Notes: a model not told the origin generated them from the letters alone. A stretch of 45,692 nt of DNA from Ruegeria atlantica (GCA_013032095.1 WQBJ01000029.1:1-45692); one strand, 5' to 3'; shown: positions 32,952-42,860, counted from the first letter of the stretch. Made by a program: numbers and translations.

Positions 32952-35369
32952 ATGAAAAGCCAAGCCAAAGTTGTGATCATCGGGGGCGGTGCGGTTGGTG
33001 TCTCGACCCTCTACCATCTGGCCAAAGCCGGGGTGACCGATACGCTGCTGATCGAGAAGAACGAACTGACCAGTGGCTCGACCTGGCACGCGGCGGGAAA
33101 CATCCCGACCTACGCCAATAGCTGGGGCGGTATGCGCGCGGGCAACTACGCCTGGCGGCTCTACAAGGATCTGGCGGAAGAGGTCGACTACCCCATCACC
33201 TATCGCCACACAGGTGCCTTCTGGCCCGCCCACACGCCTGAACGGATGGATCTGTTCCGCCATCTTGTCGGTATCTCGAAGGGGCTGGGGTATGACATGG
33301 CCATGCTCACCCCGTCTGAGATGGACGATATGCACCCCTATTTCAGTTCAGGCGACAGTATCATCGGTGGGATTTATGATCCCTATGAGGGTGACGTGGA
33401 CCCATCGCAATTGACCCAAGCGCTCGCCAAGGGCGCGCGGGATCAGGGCGCGGCGATCGCGCGGTTCACCACGGTTACCGGCATTGAACGCCGCGCGTCC
33501 GGCGAATGGGAGGTGCAGACCGACAAGGGCAATGCCGTTTGTGACATCGTGATCAACGCCGGTGGTTATTATGGCCGCGTCGTCGGTGAGATGGTCGGCC
33601 AGAAACTGCCCGTCGTCACGCTGGAGCACCAATACCTGGTCACCGAAAGCCTGCCCGAGCTTGAAGCCAACCCCGAGAATTTCCCGCTCATCCGCGATCC
33701 GGACATCATGTATTACCTGCGGCGCGAGCGGAACGGGCTGCTGCTGGGCTCATACGGCCACGAAGGTCGCCCCGCATGGCTGGACGGGATGCCCGATTGC
33801 TTTGCCAATCAGCTCTACCCCGACAGTGTTGACGACATCGCCGAAATCCTTGAAGCCGCGCTGGATCATGTGCCGTTGCTGGGCGAGGCCGGTGTCAGTC
33901 GCTTCGTGAACGGCCCTATCCCTTACAGCCCCGATGGAGCCCCGCTCTGCGGTCCGGCCTTTGGGTTGCCCAATTTCTATCACGCCTGCTGTTTCCCGGT
34001 GGGCATCACCCACTCGGCTGCGGCTGCGAAAACACTCACCGAATGGATCACCGAAGGTGAAACCGAATGGGACATGTCCTTCTGGGATCCCCGCCGCTTT
34101 GGCGAGGAATGGGCCACGTTCGATTACACCGTCAAACGGTCCAGCGAGTTGTATGAACACCAATACGCGATCCCCTACCCGCACCGCCTGTGGAAATCGG
34201 GCCGTCCGGTGAAGACGACGCCGCTCTACGACACGCTCAAGACCAAGGGCGCGGTGTTCGGACAGGTCGCCGGGTGGGAGCGCGCCTTCTGGTTCCAGAC
34301 TGACGCGATCAAGGATGATGGCCAACTCAGCTTCCATCACGAGGCGTGGCATGACGCGGTCAAAGCTGAGTGCGAGGGCGTGCGCGACAATGTCGGCGTG
34401 ATGGATCACGGTGGCTTCACCCGGTACGAGGTCGAAGGACCAAAAGCGACCGAGTTCCTCAATCATGTGTTCTGCGGCGCGATGCCATCAGTGGGCCGAG
34501 TCAAGCTTTCTTACATGCTGACGCCCAAAGGCAAGATCTGGTCCGAAGCCACGATTGCGCGGCTGGATGAGAATAAATACCTGCTCTGCGGCCCCACGCT
34601 GGCCGATCAACGCGACCATGACTGGATGTCCAAATTCCTGCCGGATGAGGGCGTGACCCTTTCCAGAGGTTCAGGCTTCGACGCCGCCCTGATGGTCATG
34701 GGACCAAAGTCCCGTGATGTGCTGCAACCGTTGACTGAAAGTGATTTGTCCAAAGAAGCGGCCCCATGGATGTCGGTGCGCGAGATCACCGTCGCCGACG
34801 CGCCGGTGATAGCCCTGCGCGTGTCCTATGTCGGTGAGTTGGGATGGGAGCTGCATATGCGCAGTGCCGATCTGGTGTCGGTCTACTCGGCCATCATGAA
34901 AGAGGGCGCAGACAAAAGCATAGTCGAATTTGGGTCCTACGCGCTGAACGCCATGCGGATTGAGAAAGGCTATCACGGCTGGGGGGCAGATTTCGGCATC
35001 GAATACACCGCCTTTGATGCCGGGCTTGATCGGTTCGTCAGCAAGAAAAAGGACAGCTTTGTCGGTCGCGATGCTTTTTTGGCGCAGGCGGAACAGCCTA
35101 AGGGATATCACTTCACCGCCTTCGTGCTGGACGGTCACGGGGCCGACGCGTTGTCCTCAGACCCGATCTGCCGTGATGGCAAACCGGTGGGATATGTCAG
35201 CTCGGGCGGCACCGGGTTTCGCATCGGAAAGCGCATCGCGCTTGGTTACCTGACCGAGGCGGCGGAGCCCGGAGACGTTTACCAGATCGAAGTACTCGGT
35301 GTTCCGGTCAATGCGACCGTGACCGAAGTACCCTTCTATGATCCCGAAAACGACCGGTTGCGGGGATAA
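32952..35369 (+). CDS. DMGDH-like FAD/folate oxidoreductase, first copy of pair
   Basis: This encodes 805 residues. The FAD motif is 'VVIIGGGAVGVSTLYHLAKA' (7-26), and 'SGSTWHAAGNIPTYANSWGG' places His46 at the covalent FAD position of DMGDH. The substrate domain extends to about 400. The GcvT-like folate domain follows, with 'GAMPSVGRVKLSYMLTPKG', 'YVGELGWELHMRS', 'NAMRIEKGYHGWGADFG' and 'SSGGTGFRIGKRIALGY'. The protein differs clearly from the other two flavoproteins of the window, for example in the 'GNIPTYANSWGGMRAGNYAW' stretch after the FAD His, so it likely has a different substrate. It sits 4 bases after MttB and 5 bases before the next flavoprotein. The product would be methylene-THF plus a demethylated amine. 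Confidence 0.93.
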   Translation: MKSQAKVVIIGGGAVGVSTLYHLAKAGVTDTLLIEKNELTSGSTWHAAGNIPTYANSWGGMRAGNYAWRLYKDLAEEVDYPITYRHTGAFWPAHTPERMDLFRHLVGISKGLGYDMAMLTPSEMDDMHPYFSSGDSIIGGIYDPYEGDVDPSQLTQALAKGARDQGAAIARFTTVTGIERRASGEWEVQTDKGNAVCDIVINAGGYYGRVVGEMVGQKLPVVTLEHQYLVTESLPELEANPENFPLIRDPDIMYYLRRERNGLLLGSYGHEGRPAWLDGMPDCFANQLYPDSVDDIAEILEAALDHVPLLGEAGVSRFVNGPIPYSPDGAPLCGPAFGLPNFYHACCFPVGITHSAAAAKTLTEWITEGETEWDMSFWDPRRFGEEWATFDYTVKRSSELYEHQYAIPYPHRLWKSGRPVKTTPLYDTLKTKGAVFGQVAGWERAFWFQTDAIKDDGQLSFHHEAWHDAVKAECEGVRDNVGVMDHGGFTRYEVEGPKATEFLNHVFCGAMPSVGRVKLSYMLTPKGKIWSEATIARLDENKYLLCGPTLADQRDHDWMSKFLPDEGVTLSRGSGFDAALMVMGPKSRDVLQPLTESDLSKEAAPWMSVREITVADAPVIALRVSYVGELGWELHMRSADLVSVYSAIMKEGADKSIVEFGSYALNAMRIEKGYHGWGADFGIEYTAFDAGLDRFVSKKKDSFVGRDAFLAQAEQPKGYHFTAFVLDGHGADALSSDPICRDGKPVGYVSSGGTGFRIGKRIALGYLTEAAEPGDVYQIEVLGVPVNATVTEVPFYDPENDRLRG

Positions 35370-35374
35370 GAACT

Positions 35375-37789
35375 ATGGCAAAACCTCTTCCGAGCAACGT
35401 GCAGGTCGCCATCATCGGCGGCGGCATAGTTGGCTGTGCCACCGCTTACCACCTCGCCAAGGCGGGCTGGTCGGTCGCACTGTTCGAACGCAAGAAACTG
35501 ACCTCGGGCACAACCTGGCACGCCGCCGGGTTGGTCAGTGAAACGCAAGGTGTGCCGGTCATGTCGGCGCTGGCGAAATACGGCCTAGACCTGATGGAAA
35601 GCCTTGAGGATGAGACCGGCCAGAACACCGGCTTCAAACGCAACGGCTCGATGACCGTGGCGCTGACCGAAGCGCGCATGGAAGAACTGCGCCGCAAGGT
35701 CGACTATGCCCACGGCTGCGGGTTGCGCGCCGAAGAGATCAGCCTGACCGAAGCGCAGGACCGCTGGCCGCTGCTGTCGACCGAGGGCACAAAAGGCGCG
35801 TTCTGGTTCCCCGGGGACGGCTATACCAATCCGATCGACACCACGGTGGCTCTGGCCAAGGGCGCGCGGACCTATGGCGCTCAAATCTTCGAAGACACCA
35901 AAGTCACCCGCGTGGTGATCGAAGGGGGCCGCGCCATCGGTTTGGAAACCGAGCAGGGCTTGGTTCGCGGCGAACACGTAGTCAACGCAACCGGCATGTG
36001 GGCACGCGAATTCGGCCTGTCACATGGCGTGCAAATCCCGTTGCACTACACCAACCACTACTATGTGGTGACTGACCCGATTGTCGGTGTAACCGGCGAT
36101 TTACCCGTCCTGCGGGTGATGGATGAATACGCCTATTACAAGGAAGACGCGGGCAAGCTCTTGATCGGGTGTTCGGAACCCAACGCCACCCCGTGGCTGC
36201 CCAAAGACGGTCTTCCCGACAGTTTCGAATTCGACGAACTGCCCTGCGATGAGGAACACCTCTACCCCATCCTCGAAGCGGCGATGGAGCGGGTACCTGC
36301 GTTGGCCGAATCCGGTATCCGCAAGTTCTTTAACGGACCAGAGTGTTTTACCCCGGACGCAAAGCACTATCTGGGGCCAATACCGGATGTGGCGGGCTAC
36401 TGGGTTGCCACCGGGTTCAACTCGACCGGCATTCAAAACGGCCCCGGCGCGGGGCGTGCGCTGGCCGAGTGGATCATGACAGGGCACATGACCATGGACC
36501 TGACCGATGTGGATAGCCGCCGCATTGTTCCAGGTCTAAACTCTCGAAGCTATACCGCCACCAAGGCCGCTGAAACGCTCAGCCATGCCTATGCGATGCA
36601 CTGGCCCTATCTGCGCAAAACACAGGCGCGCGGCCTGCGCCGGACGCCCTACTACACCCACCTACGCGATGCGGGGGCGCAATTTGGCAGCGCCAATGGC
36701 TGGGAGCGGCCCCTCTACTATGGCCGCGAGATGACCGATGGGTTCGGACATGAAGCATGGTTCGACGACTGGCGGGCCGAGCATCTGGCGCTGCGCACCG
36801 ATCTGGGGTGCATTGACCTGACCTTCGGGCGCTTTGTTGTAGATGGCGAAGATGCCGAGGCCCGGATGCAGCGACTCTGCGGTGCCAATATGGCCGTCAC
36901 GCCGGGTGCTTTGATCTATACTCACATGTTCAACACACAGGGCGGGATCGAGGCGGATGTGACGGTCGCCCGACTAAGCCCGACGCGCTATTCAGTCATG
37001 GCCTCTGCCGGGGCCGAGCCACAGACCGAATACTGGTTGAAAATGCAACTAGTTGGCACAGGCGTATCGGTAATCAATGTCACCTCGGCCGAAGCCACAC
37101 TGGCGCTGATGGGACCGCGCGCGCGGGATTTCCTCGCAGGGCTGACAGATGCCGATCTGTCCAATGAGGCCTTCCCCTTTAGCTCATGGCAGACGCTGCA
37201 TGTGGGACATGCCCCGGTCCGGGCGCAGCGGATCACCTATGTGGGAGAACTGGGGTGGGAGCTTCACATCCCCTCGGAATTCGCCCAGCACGTTTTCGAA
37301 ACAATCATGGCCTCGGCAAATGCACCGCGTCTGTGTGGCGGCATGGCGGTGGATAGCTGCCGGATCGAAAAGGGTTTCCGGCACTGGGGCCACGATATCG
37401 GCCCCTTTGACAATCCGGTGGAAAGCGGCCTGACTTTCGCCTGCGATTTCTCCACCGACTTCACTGGTAAAGAGGCCATTATCACCCGCAAATCCGAAGG
37501 CGCCGCAAGCCGCCTGTTGTCTTTCCGTCTGGACGACCCGGATACGCTGGTCTTTGGAAAAGAACCTATTCTTTGCGACGGCCAGATTGTTGGGCGCCTG
37601 ACCTCGGCAAGCTACGGTTGGTCTGTGGGCGGGGGCATAGGCATGGGCTATGTTACCCGGCCCGAGGGAATGGCGATGAAAGACCTCACGGCGCGGGCCT
37701 ACCAGGTGAAGGTCGCCGGGCGTTCCATCCCGGCACGAGCCAGTCTGCGCCCACTTTATGATCCCGACAACACGCGGATGCGCGGCTGA
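35375..37789 (+). CDS. DMGDH-like FAD/folate oxidoreductase, second copy of pair
   Basis: This encodes 804 residues. The FAD motif is 'VAIIGGGIVGCATAYHLAKA' (11-30), and 'SGTTWHAAGLVSETQG' gives the covalent-type His49. In the C-terminal GcvT-like half are 'CGANMAVTPGALIYTHMFNT', 'YVGELGWELHIPS' and 'DSCRIEKGFRHWGHDIG'. It is closer in style to the flavoprotein at 20722-23166 than to its immediate neighbour, for instance in 'KKLTSGTT' and 'HLAKAGW'. Two different enzymes in tandem suggest two sequential N-demethylations, such as dimethylglycine to sarcosine to glycine or the equivalent with another backbone. No hairpin is obvious between its stop and the convergent class V gene 34 bases away. 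Confidence 0.93.
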   Translation: MAKPLPSNVQVAIIGGGIVGCATAYHLAKAGWSVALFERKKLTSGTTWHAAGLVSETQGVPVMSALAKYGLDLMESLEDETGQNTGFKRNGSMTVALTEARMEELRRKVDYAHGCGLRAEEISLTEAQDRWPLLSTEGTKGAFWFPGDGYTNPIDTTVALAKGARTYGAQIFEDTKVTRVVIEGGRAIGLETEQGLVRGEHVVNATGMWAREFGLSHGVQIPLHYTNHYYVVTDPIVGVTGDLPVLRVMDEYAYYKEDAGKLLIGCSEPNATPWLPKDGLPDSFEFDELPCDEEHLYPILEAAMERVPALAESGIRKFFNGPECFTPDAKHYLGPIPDVAGYWVATGFNSTGIQNGPGAGRALAEWIMTGHMTMDLTDVDSRRIVPGLNSRSYTATKAAETLSHAYAMHWPYLRKTQARGLRRTPYYTHLRDAGAQFGSANGWERPLYYGREMTDGFGHEAWFDDWRAEHLALRTDLGCIDLTFGRFVVDGEDAEARMQRLCGANMAVTPGALIYTHMFNTQGGIEADVTVARLSPTRYSVMASAGAEPQTEYWLKMQLVGTGVSVINVTSAEATLALMGPRARDFLAGLTDADLSNEAFPFSSWQTLHVGHAPVRAQRITYVGELGWELHIPSEFAQHVFETIMASANAPRLCGGMAVDSCRIEKGFRHWGHDIGPFDNPVESGLTFACDFSTDFTGKEAIITRKSEGAASRLLSFRLDDPDTLVFGKEPILCDGQIVGRLTSASYGWSVGGGIGMGYVTRPEGMAMKDLTARAYQVKVAGRSIPARASLRPLYDPDNTRMRG

Positions 37790-37823
37790 ATACCGCGCAC
37801 CTCTGGACTTTGTGTTTCCTCGA

Positions 37824-39083
37824 TCAGCCGTCCTGACTCAATACTTTGATCGCGCTCAATAGGCGGGCAATTTCTTGTTCCGTATTGTAGTGACAGAACG
37901 AGATGCGGATACAGTCCGACAGGCCCAGTGGTGTGAGCACATTGCCCGAGTAGTGGTCAGCCTTGCGGGTATGGGTGCGGATGCCCTGTTGGTTCAAGAT
38001 CTCGACCACTTCTTCCGAGGCTTGATCTTTGATCACGATCGAAACCAGCCCTTCGCGCGCCGGGTTGTCGGCCCCGGCCAGAATGGTGACGTGCTCCATA
38101 TCGCGCAGGCCCGGCAAATTTCCGGTGCCGTTAATGGCGGTGTTGGTCAGGTGGGTTTCATACGCGTGGATGGCGCGGCCAGCGGCCTCGATCCGTTTGC
38201 GTGGATCGGTCTCGTCCGACACTTCCCCGCCCAGCCAGTCGAAATAGGACACCACATCTGACACGGTGGCGTAGGAGCCGGTGTCGCGGGTGCCGAATTC
38301 CCAGCCGGTCGCGGGGGCATCAATGAGCATGTCATGCGGTGTGGTACTTAAGCGGTCGGATATCCAGGCAATGCCGTAGCCGTGGCGCGAAAACACCTTG
38401 TAGGGCGAGATTGCATAGCCATCTACGTTGTAAGCGTCCAAATCCAACTGCCCATGAGCCGCGTGCTGGATACCATCGACAATGATCATGCAATCGGGCG
38501 CCACCGCTCGGATCGCCGCCGAGATCGCCGCCACATCCATGCCCATGCCGGTGACGGGCGAGGCGTGCAGGATCGTTGCGACCGCCACATCCGAAGTCAT
38601 CAGTGCGCTGTAATCCTCGGCGGTAACCATGCCGGTTTCGTTGTCATGGGGCACATTCACATAGTCCAGCCCGGCAATTTCGGCCCAGCGGCGCGCGGCG
38701 CTGCGGGTGGCTGGGTGTTCGATGGACGAACCGATCACCTTGGCCCCCTTGGGGGCGGCCAGACAGGCGGTGCGGATCATGCGGAACAGCAATTCGGTGC
38801 CGCTTTCTCCTGCAAAGAACTGGCCGCTTGACGCGTTCATAAATATGGCCAAATCCTGTTTGGCCTTGTTGATCGTGTTCTGAGTCCCCTGCCCCGCCGG
38901 GTTGATGCGGCCTGGATTGTCAGGGATCGCTGCATAAAAGGCCGAGGTCTCAGCCACCGCTTTCAGCGTCAACGCTCCACCAGCGTTTTCGAAAAAGATG
39001 CGTTCACCCTGAAACGGGCAACTGTCGACATGGGCAAACCGGTCGCGAATGGCGTCGATGAGGGCAGGGTTGTCTTGGATCAT
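37824..39083 (-). CDS. Class V aminotransferase / cysteine-desulfurase-like PLP enzyme
   Basis: This encodes 419 residues of PLP fold type I, class V. The PLP-contacting Asp203 lies in 'MIIVDGIQHAAHG' and the Schiff-base lysine is Lys229 in 'YAISPYKVFSRHG'. The N-terminal 'FFENAGGALTLKAVAE' and 'FFAGESGTELLFRM' are typical of the CsdA/selenocysteine-lyase-like branch. In place of a desulfurase active-site Cys in the C-terminal loop, the text is 'KADHYSGNVLTPLG', so desulfuration is unlikely. The gene is the last of a five-gene minus-strand operon, 19 bases after the DUF4392 gene. Transamination, beta-elimination or an epimerase-like role on an amino acid are the plausible options. Confidence 0.88.
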   Translation of the reverse strand: MIQDNPALIDAIRDRFAHVDSCPFQGERIFFENAGGALTLKAVAETSAFYAAIPDNPGRINPAGQGTQNTINKAKQDLAIFMNASSGQFFAGESGTELLFRMIRTACLAAPKGAKVIGSSIEHPATRSAARRWAEIAGLDYVNVPHDNETGMVTAEDYSALMTSDVAVATILHASPVTGMGMDVAAISAAIRAVAPDCMIIVDGIQHAAHGQLDLDAYNVDGYAISPYKVFSRHGYGIAWISDRLSTTPHDMLIDAPATGWEFGTRDTGSYATVSDVVSYFDWLGGEVSDETDPRKRIEAAGRAIHAYETHLTNTAINGTGNLPGLRDMEHVTILAGADNPAREGLVSIVIKDQASEEVVEILNQQGIRTHTRKADHYSGNVLTPLGLSDCIRISFCHYNTEQEIARLLSAIKVLSQDG

Positions 39084-39102
39084 GGGTCAGTCCTGTGAGT
39101 TG

Positions 39103-40116
39103 TCAGAGCGCTCGGCTCACGATCGTGCGGCAGAGTTCGGCCACCGCAATATGGCTTTGGCGTGGGAAACCATCGACGCTGTCATCGACGACCCCGTGGG
39201 TGGAATTGATCAGGCCATTAGAGACCATGGTATCCAGCAACAAGGCTTCGCGATCAGGAGTGTGCAACAGGTTTGCGTTGCCCACGCGCGCAGCCATGGC
39301 AGCGGCAATCGCGGTACAGCCCCAGTTGGAACAGGCGGCCGTCACCAGAACGTCACAGCTGGTAACCGCTCCGATCCCGCCGCCGCAGCCACATTGGCAT
39401 GTGTCACCATAAGGCACATGCGCTTTCACATGGCCAGCGACCTTGCCCATGCCGATCTCATTTCCGCCGTCACCGACGGCCACCACCGGAATGCCGCGCT
39501 CCAGCGCCAGGTCGAACAGGCAATCCACGCGCGCACGGCCCATCCCATAGTCGATGCCGCGCATCGAATGATAAACGCCCTTTTCATTGCGCCCAACCCG
39601 CTCGGTCGAGAACAGCAGGTCGGGGTTAAGCGCAGCTAAAAGCGTTTCAGCCTGCTCCAACCCACCTTCGTCGTCGGTGGCAAAGGGCAGCATGACAATC
39701 GTGGCCAGGCTCTTGTCCGCCTTGGCAATCACCGCCTGCTCTAGCGTCACCGGGAACAGCCCGGCGGCCTGACATGTGTTCTGGATCGCGGTCAGCAGGG
39801 TCTCTTCGCACAGCATCACGCAGGTCACGTTGCGCGCCAGCACCAGTGCTCGCGCAATCGCCGCTGCGCCCGATGGGCCATCGTTTTCGCCCAACTCCGG
39901 AGTGATCCATGCGCGCGAAACCGAACCGGTGGTGATCACCACCGTGCCGCCCCCGGGCACCGCCAACAAAGCATCAGCCGCCGCACCGACCAGAGAGCGA
40001 CCCTCAAGCGCTAGGGCGGCTTCGAACAGATGTTCCACGCCGCGCTCTCCCATGTCGATATTCACCAACTGGTCCAGCCGGCTATCTAGCCGTGCAATCA
40101 AAGCAGTGTCGGCCAT
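39103..40116 (-). CDS. DUF4392 / D-glutamate-cyclase-like protein
   Basis: This encodes 337 residues. The sequence 'VVITTGSVSRAWITPELGEN', 'DGPSGAAAIARAL', 'RGIDYGMGRARVDCLFDLA', 'VAVGDGGNEIGMGKV' and a Cys/Gly cluster 'DTCQCGCGGGIGAV' fit the D-glutamate cyclase-like (DUF4392) family. The characterised relative converts D-glutamate to 5-oxo-D-proline in mitochondria. The conserved acidic and glycine-rich motifs are kept. It starts 1 base before the SelA-like stop, with no gap, so the two genes are strongly coupled. In this operon the protein may act on a D-amino acid or a related lactam-forming intermediate. The CQCGCGGG stretch could be a metal or redox site; that is inference. Confidence 0.85.
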   Translation of the reverse strand: MADTALIARLDSRLDQLVNIDMGERGVEHLFEAALALEGRSLVGAAADALLAVPGGGTVVITTGSVSRAWITPELGENDGPSGAAAIARALVLARNVTCVMLCEETLLTAIQNTCQAAGLFPVTLEQAVIAKADKSLATIVMLPFATDDEGGLEQAETLLAALNPDLLFSTERVGRNEKGVYHSMRGIDYGMGRARVDCLFDLALERGIPVVAVGDGGNEIGMGKVAGHVKAHVPYGDTCQCGCGGGIGAVTSCDVLVTAACSNWGCTAIAAAMAARVGNANLLHTPDREALLLDTMVSNGLINSTHGVVDDSVDGFPRQSHIAVAELCRTIVSRAL

Positions 40117-41379
40117 TCAAGTGTCTCCAAACAGCGTTGCCGCAAACCAAGATTTGTCGTGCAGATGGGCCGCCGTCTGGCGCATTGCCGACATCAGACA
40201 GTCTGCCACCGCCATTGCGCCCCCGGCCCGAGCCACCGCGCCCGAGGTTGGCTTCAACCTGATCGAGACACGCCCACCGGGTTGACCATGGGTGTTAACT
40301 GTCACGATCCCCTTGTCCCGCAGCATCAACATCCCGATGACGGCGGTCACCTCCGCAGGCACCAGGTCCGTTTTGTCTGCGGCTGCCATGCCCAGAACAA
40401 TCTCCATCGCGTCCTGTTCGTCGATCTTCGGGCCCAGCGCCGAGCGGGTCACACGCCCTGCCCCCAGCGCGGCTTCCAGCGCATCGGCCAGATCCTGACC
40501 ATCCTGCGCCTCTTGCAGCAGCAGATCGGGGGTAAACCCCTGCAGGCTGCGCATGGCTCCGACGGCCACGGGTGCGCGCGCTTCCATCCCCAACTCGCTG
40601 GCTTTGGCCTGCACCGGGATCAGTCCCTTCGGGTCGCCACACAGTACCCCGGCACGCGGACCGGATAGACCAGCCTTGTCGGCATTGGTGATCACCAGAT
40701 CGGCCCCAAAGGACAGCGACGCCCCGCCGCCATGCAACACCGGGCGAAAACGCGCCCCATAGGCGTCATCGAGGAAGGTGATACAGCCCGCCTTTTTCCC
40801 CGCTGCCACTGCATCGCGGATCAGGTCATCGCTCAACATCGACAATTCCGATGTCACAGGTGTGATCACGAAAAGCGCCGGGTTCTCCTCGGCCAGCGCT
40901 TGGTTCACAGCCTCCAGATCATGCACTTCGCGCACCGGAACACCGGCCAGTCGCGCCCCGCGCAGGACCGAAGCATGGCTCCGGTCGCCTTCTGCCACCA
41001 GAGACAGCACCGGTTTGCAGCCCGAATGGGCCAGCACGGTCGCGACAATCCCAGCGCTGGTGCGATTGACCACCGCCGCTGCCTCATAACCCTGCCCGCC
41101 CAAATGAGCGATGGCGGCCTGACGCAATTCCTCTCCAAATAAACCGGGCCCGACCCACTCCTCACACAGCAGGTTCAGATCGTCCGGCGTCGCCGGGTAG
41201 AACCGCAGATTGCCGGTGCAGATGGCGATTTTGTCGATGCCTTCGCGCTCTACGAAATCCGCAGCTACACAACCCGCGTGCGCCAACCTGCGCACCTCAT
41301 CCGCTGAGCCTTGCAGCAGCGGACCCCGGGCGTATCCCACGCCCGGATCAATAGTGTTACCGAACCGGTCCGTGCTCAC
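40117..41379 (-). CDS. SelA/DgaE-like PLP enzyme
   Basis: This encodes 420 residues from a GTG at 41377-41379 that overlaps the aldehyde dehydrogenase stop (GTGA); a longer frame into that gene is unlikely. The layout is that of SelA-type PLP proteins: 'GPGLFGEELRQAAIAHLGG', 'AVVNRTSAGIVATVLAHSG', 'TFLDDAYGARFRPVL' (PLP Asp near 204), the lysine in 'ITNADKAGLSGPRAGVLCG' (Lys235), then 'VNTHGQPGGRVSIRLKP'. True SelA makes selenocysteinyl-tRNA; relatives such as DgaE are ammonia lyases acting on amino sugars or amino acids. There is no selB or selC context here, so a catabolic lyase or racemase is favoured. It is the central gene of the operon with ALDH, aminotransferase and DUF4392 genes. Confidence 0.8.
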   Translation of the reverse strand: MSTDRFGNTIDPGVGYARGPLLQGSADEVRRLAHAGCVAADFVEREGIDKIAICTGNLRFYPATPDDLNLLCEEWVGPGLFGEELRQAAIAHLGGQGYEAAAVVNRTSAGIVATVLAHSGCKPVLSLVAEGDRSHASVLRGARLAGVPVREVHDLEAVNQALAEENPALFVITPVTSELSMLSDDLIRDAVAAGKKAGCITFLDDAYGARFRPVLHGGGASLSFGADLVITNADKAGLSGPRAGVLCGDPKGLIPVQAKASELGMEARAPVAVGAMRSLQGFTPDLLLQEAQDGQDLADALEAALGAGRVTRSALGPKIDEQDAMEIVLGMAAADKTDLVPAEVTAVIGMLMLRDKGIVTVNTHGQPGGRVSIRLKPTSGAVARAGGAMAVADCLMSAMRQTAAHLHDKSWFAATLFGDT

Positions 41380-42860
41380 GCGCCGCCCTCGATATTGATG
41401 GTGACGCATTTGCGATAGGTATAGGCTTCAAGCGCGCCTTCGATGGAGTATTCGCTGCCCATGCCCGATTGCTTGGTGCCGCCATACGACATGCCGGGGA
41501 TCTGCCCGCCGCCCTGATTGACCTGAATCCAACCGGCATCAATGGCGCGGGTCAGGCGGGCAATCCGGCTGACGTCATGTGTGAACAGGAACGCGGCCAG
41601 CCCGTAATGGGTGTCATTGGCCATGGCGATTACTTCTTCTTCGGTCTCAAAGGGGATGGCGACCATGACCGGGCCAAATACCTCTTCCCGTGCAATGCGC
41701 CAGTTGTTGTCGACACCGGCGATGATGGTGGGGTTGGGACAGAAACCAGCGGGGTCCTCTTCCGGCGTTTCGCCGATCAGGAAAGTCGCACCTTCTGCCT
41801 CGGCTTCAGCTACATAGGCGCGGATTTCTCCATAGCGTTCGGCGTTAACTACGGCACCCATATCCACGTCCGGGTCCAGTGCATCGCCCACTTTCAAAGC
41901 CGCCGATTTTTCGGCCACTTTGGACATCAACTCATCCCAAATGTTCTTATGCACAAACAGACGCGATCCGGCGGTGCAACTTTGGCCCTGTCGCGCAAAA
42001 CGCATGGCATTGGCCACCTGCTGCGCAGTGCTATCCAGACGGCCATCGGCAACGGCATCCGGGAACACGATCGTGGGCGATTTGCCTCCCAACTCCAGCG
42101 TCAGCTTGGCGATACGGTCGGCTGTAGCTTTGCCGATCAGTTTGCCCACCTCGCTCGATCCGGTGAACGAGACCTTGTCGATGCCAGGATGCGAGGCCAG
42201 CGCCGCACCGGCTTCCTCTCCCAGCCCGGTAACCACGTTGAAAACGCCGGGTGGGAACAGACCATCGGCCAACTCGGCCAGCTTCAAAATTGCCAGCGGC
42301 GCGTCTTCGGCGGGTTTCAGCACCAGACAATTGCCGGTCGCCAATGCCATCGAAATCTTCACCGCACCCAGCTGCAGAGGCGAATTCCACGGGATGATCG
42401 AGCCGACAACCCCATGGGGCTCACGCGTGGAATAGCTCAGCAACCCGGGGCCAAGCGGCAAGGTCTCTCCCTTCTGCTCAACCGCCACGCCACCGTAATA
42501 TTTCAGAACGCCCGCAGCCCCCATCGCCTCGCCCCGCGATTGGGTCTTGATGGCGTTGCCAGACTCAGCAGCCAGCACACGGGCCACCTCTTCGGCATTC
42601 TCTTCCAAACGACGCCCGAGTTCCGTCAACAGCTTGCCACGCTCACTCGCCGCCAGAGAGCGCCACGCTGGTAGCGCGGCACGGGCGGCGGCGACGGCCA
42701 ATTCGACCTCGGTTGACGTGCCGCGACCGACCTCGCAGATCGGCGCCCGGCGCGAGGGGTTTTCCACCACCAGCCGCCCTTCGGGCCAATGCCAGGCCCC
42801 GTTGATATAACTTCCGGCCAGCCCTGCGTCGGGCAGTTTCGGTTCCAGGTGTGTCGTCAT
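41376..42860 (-). CDS. NAD(P)-dependent aldehyde dehydrogenase
   Basis: This encodes 494 residues from the ATG at 42858-42860, with GGAGAA in front; a longer open frame upstream lacks a good site. The ALDH catalytic residues are present: Glu256 in 'LTLELGGKSP' and Cys295 in 'RQGQSCTAGSR', with the Asn/Trp oxyanion stretch 'IIPWNSPLQL' near 155-164 and 'FTGSSEVGKLIG' for NAD binding. The enzyme oxidises an aldehyde to the acid. It lies 117 bases downstream of the class III aminotransferase, whose reaction would produce such an aldehyde from a primary amine. Together they could turn an amino-aliphatic compound into an acid. The gap to the aminotransferase holds no gene. Confidence 0.94.
   Translation of the reverse strand: MTTHLEPKLPDAGLAGSYINGAWHWPEGRLVVENPSRRAPICEVGRGTSTEVELAVAAARAALPAWRSLAASERGKLLTELGRRLEENAEEVARVLAAESGNAIKTQSRGEAMGAAGVLKYYGGVAVEQKGETLPLGPGLLSYSTREPHGVVGSIIPWNSPLQLGAVKISMALATGNCLVLKPAEDAPLAILKLAELADGLFPPGVFNVVTGLGEEAGAALASHPGIDKVSFTGSSEVGKLIGKATADRIAKLTLELGGKSPTIVFPDAVADGRLDSTAQQVANAMRFARQGQSCTAGSRLFVHKNIWDELMSKVAEKSAALKVGDALDPDVDMGAVVNAERYGEIRAYVAEAEAEGATFLIGETPEEDPAGFCPNPTIIAGVDNNWRIAREEVFGPVMVAIPFETEEEVIAMANDTHYGLAAFLFTHDVSRIARLTRAIDAGWIQVNQGGGQIPGMSYGGTKQSGMGSEYSIEGALEAYTYRKCVTINIEGGA

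Noticed and set aside
37824..39083. Cysteine desulfurase
   Set aside because: The fold matches, but no Cys is present in the expected C-terminal active-site loop and there are no iron-sulfur assembly genes around it.
40117..41379. True selenocysteine synthase SelA
   Set aside because: There is no selB or selC nearby and the context is catabolic. The fold is SelA-like, but relatives with lyase activity fit better.
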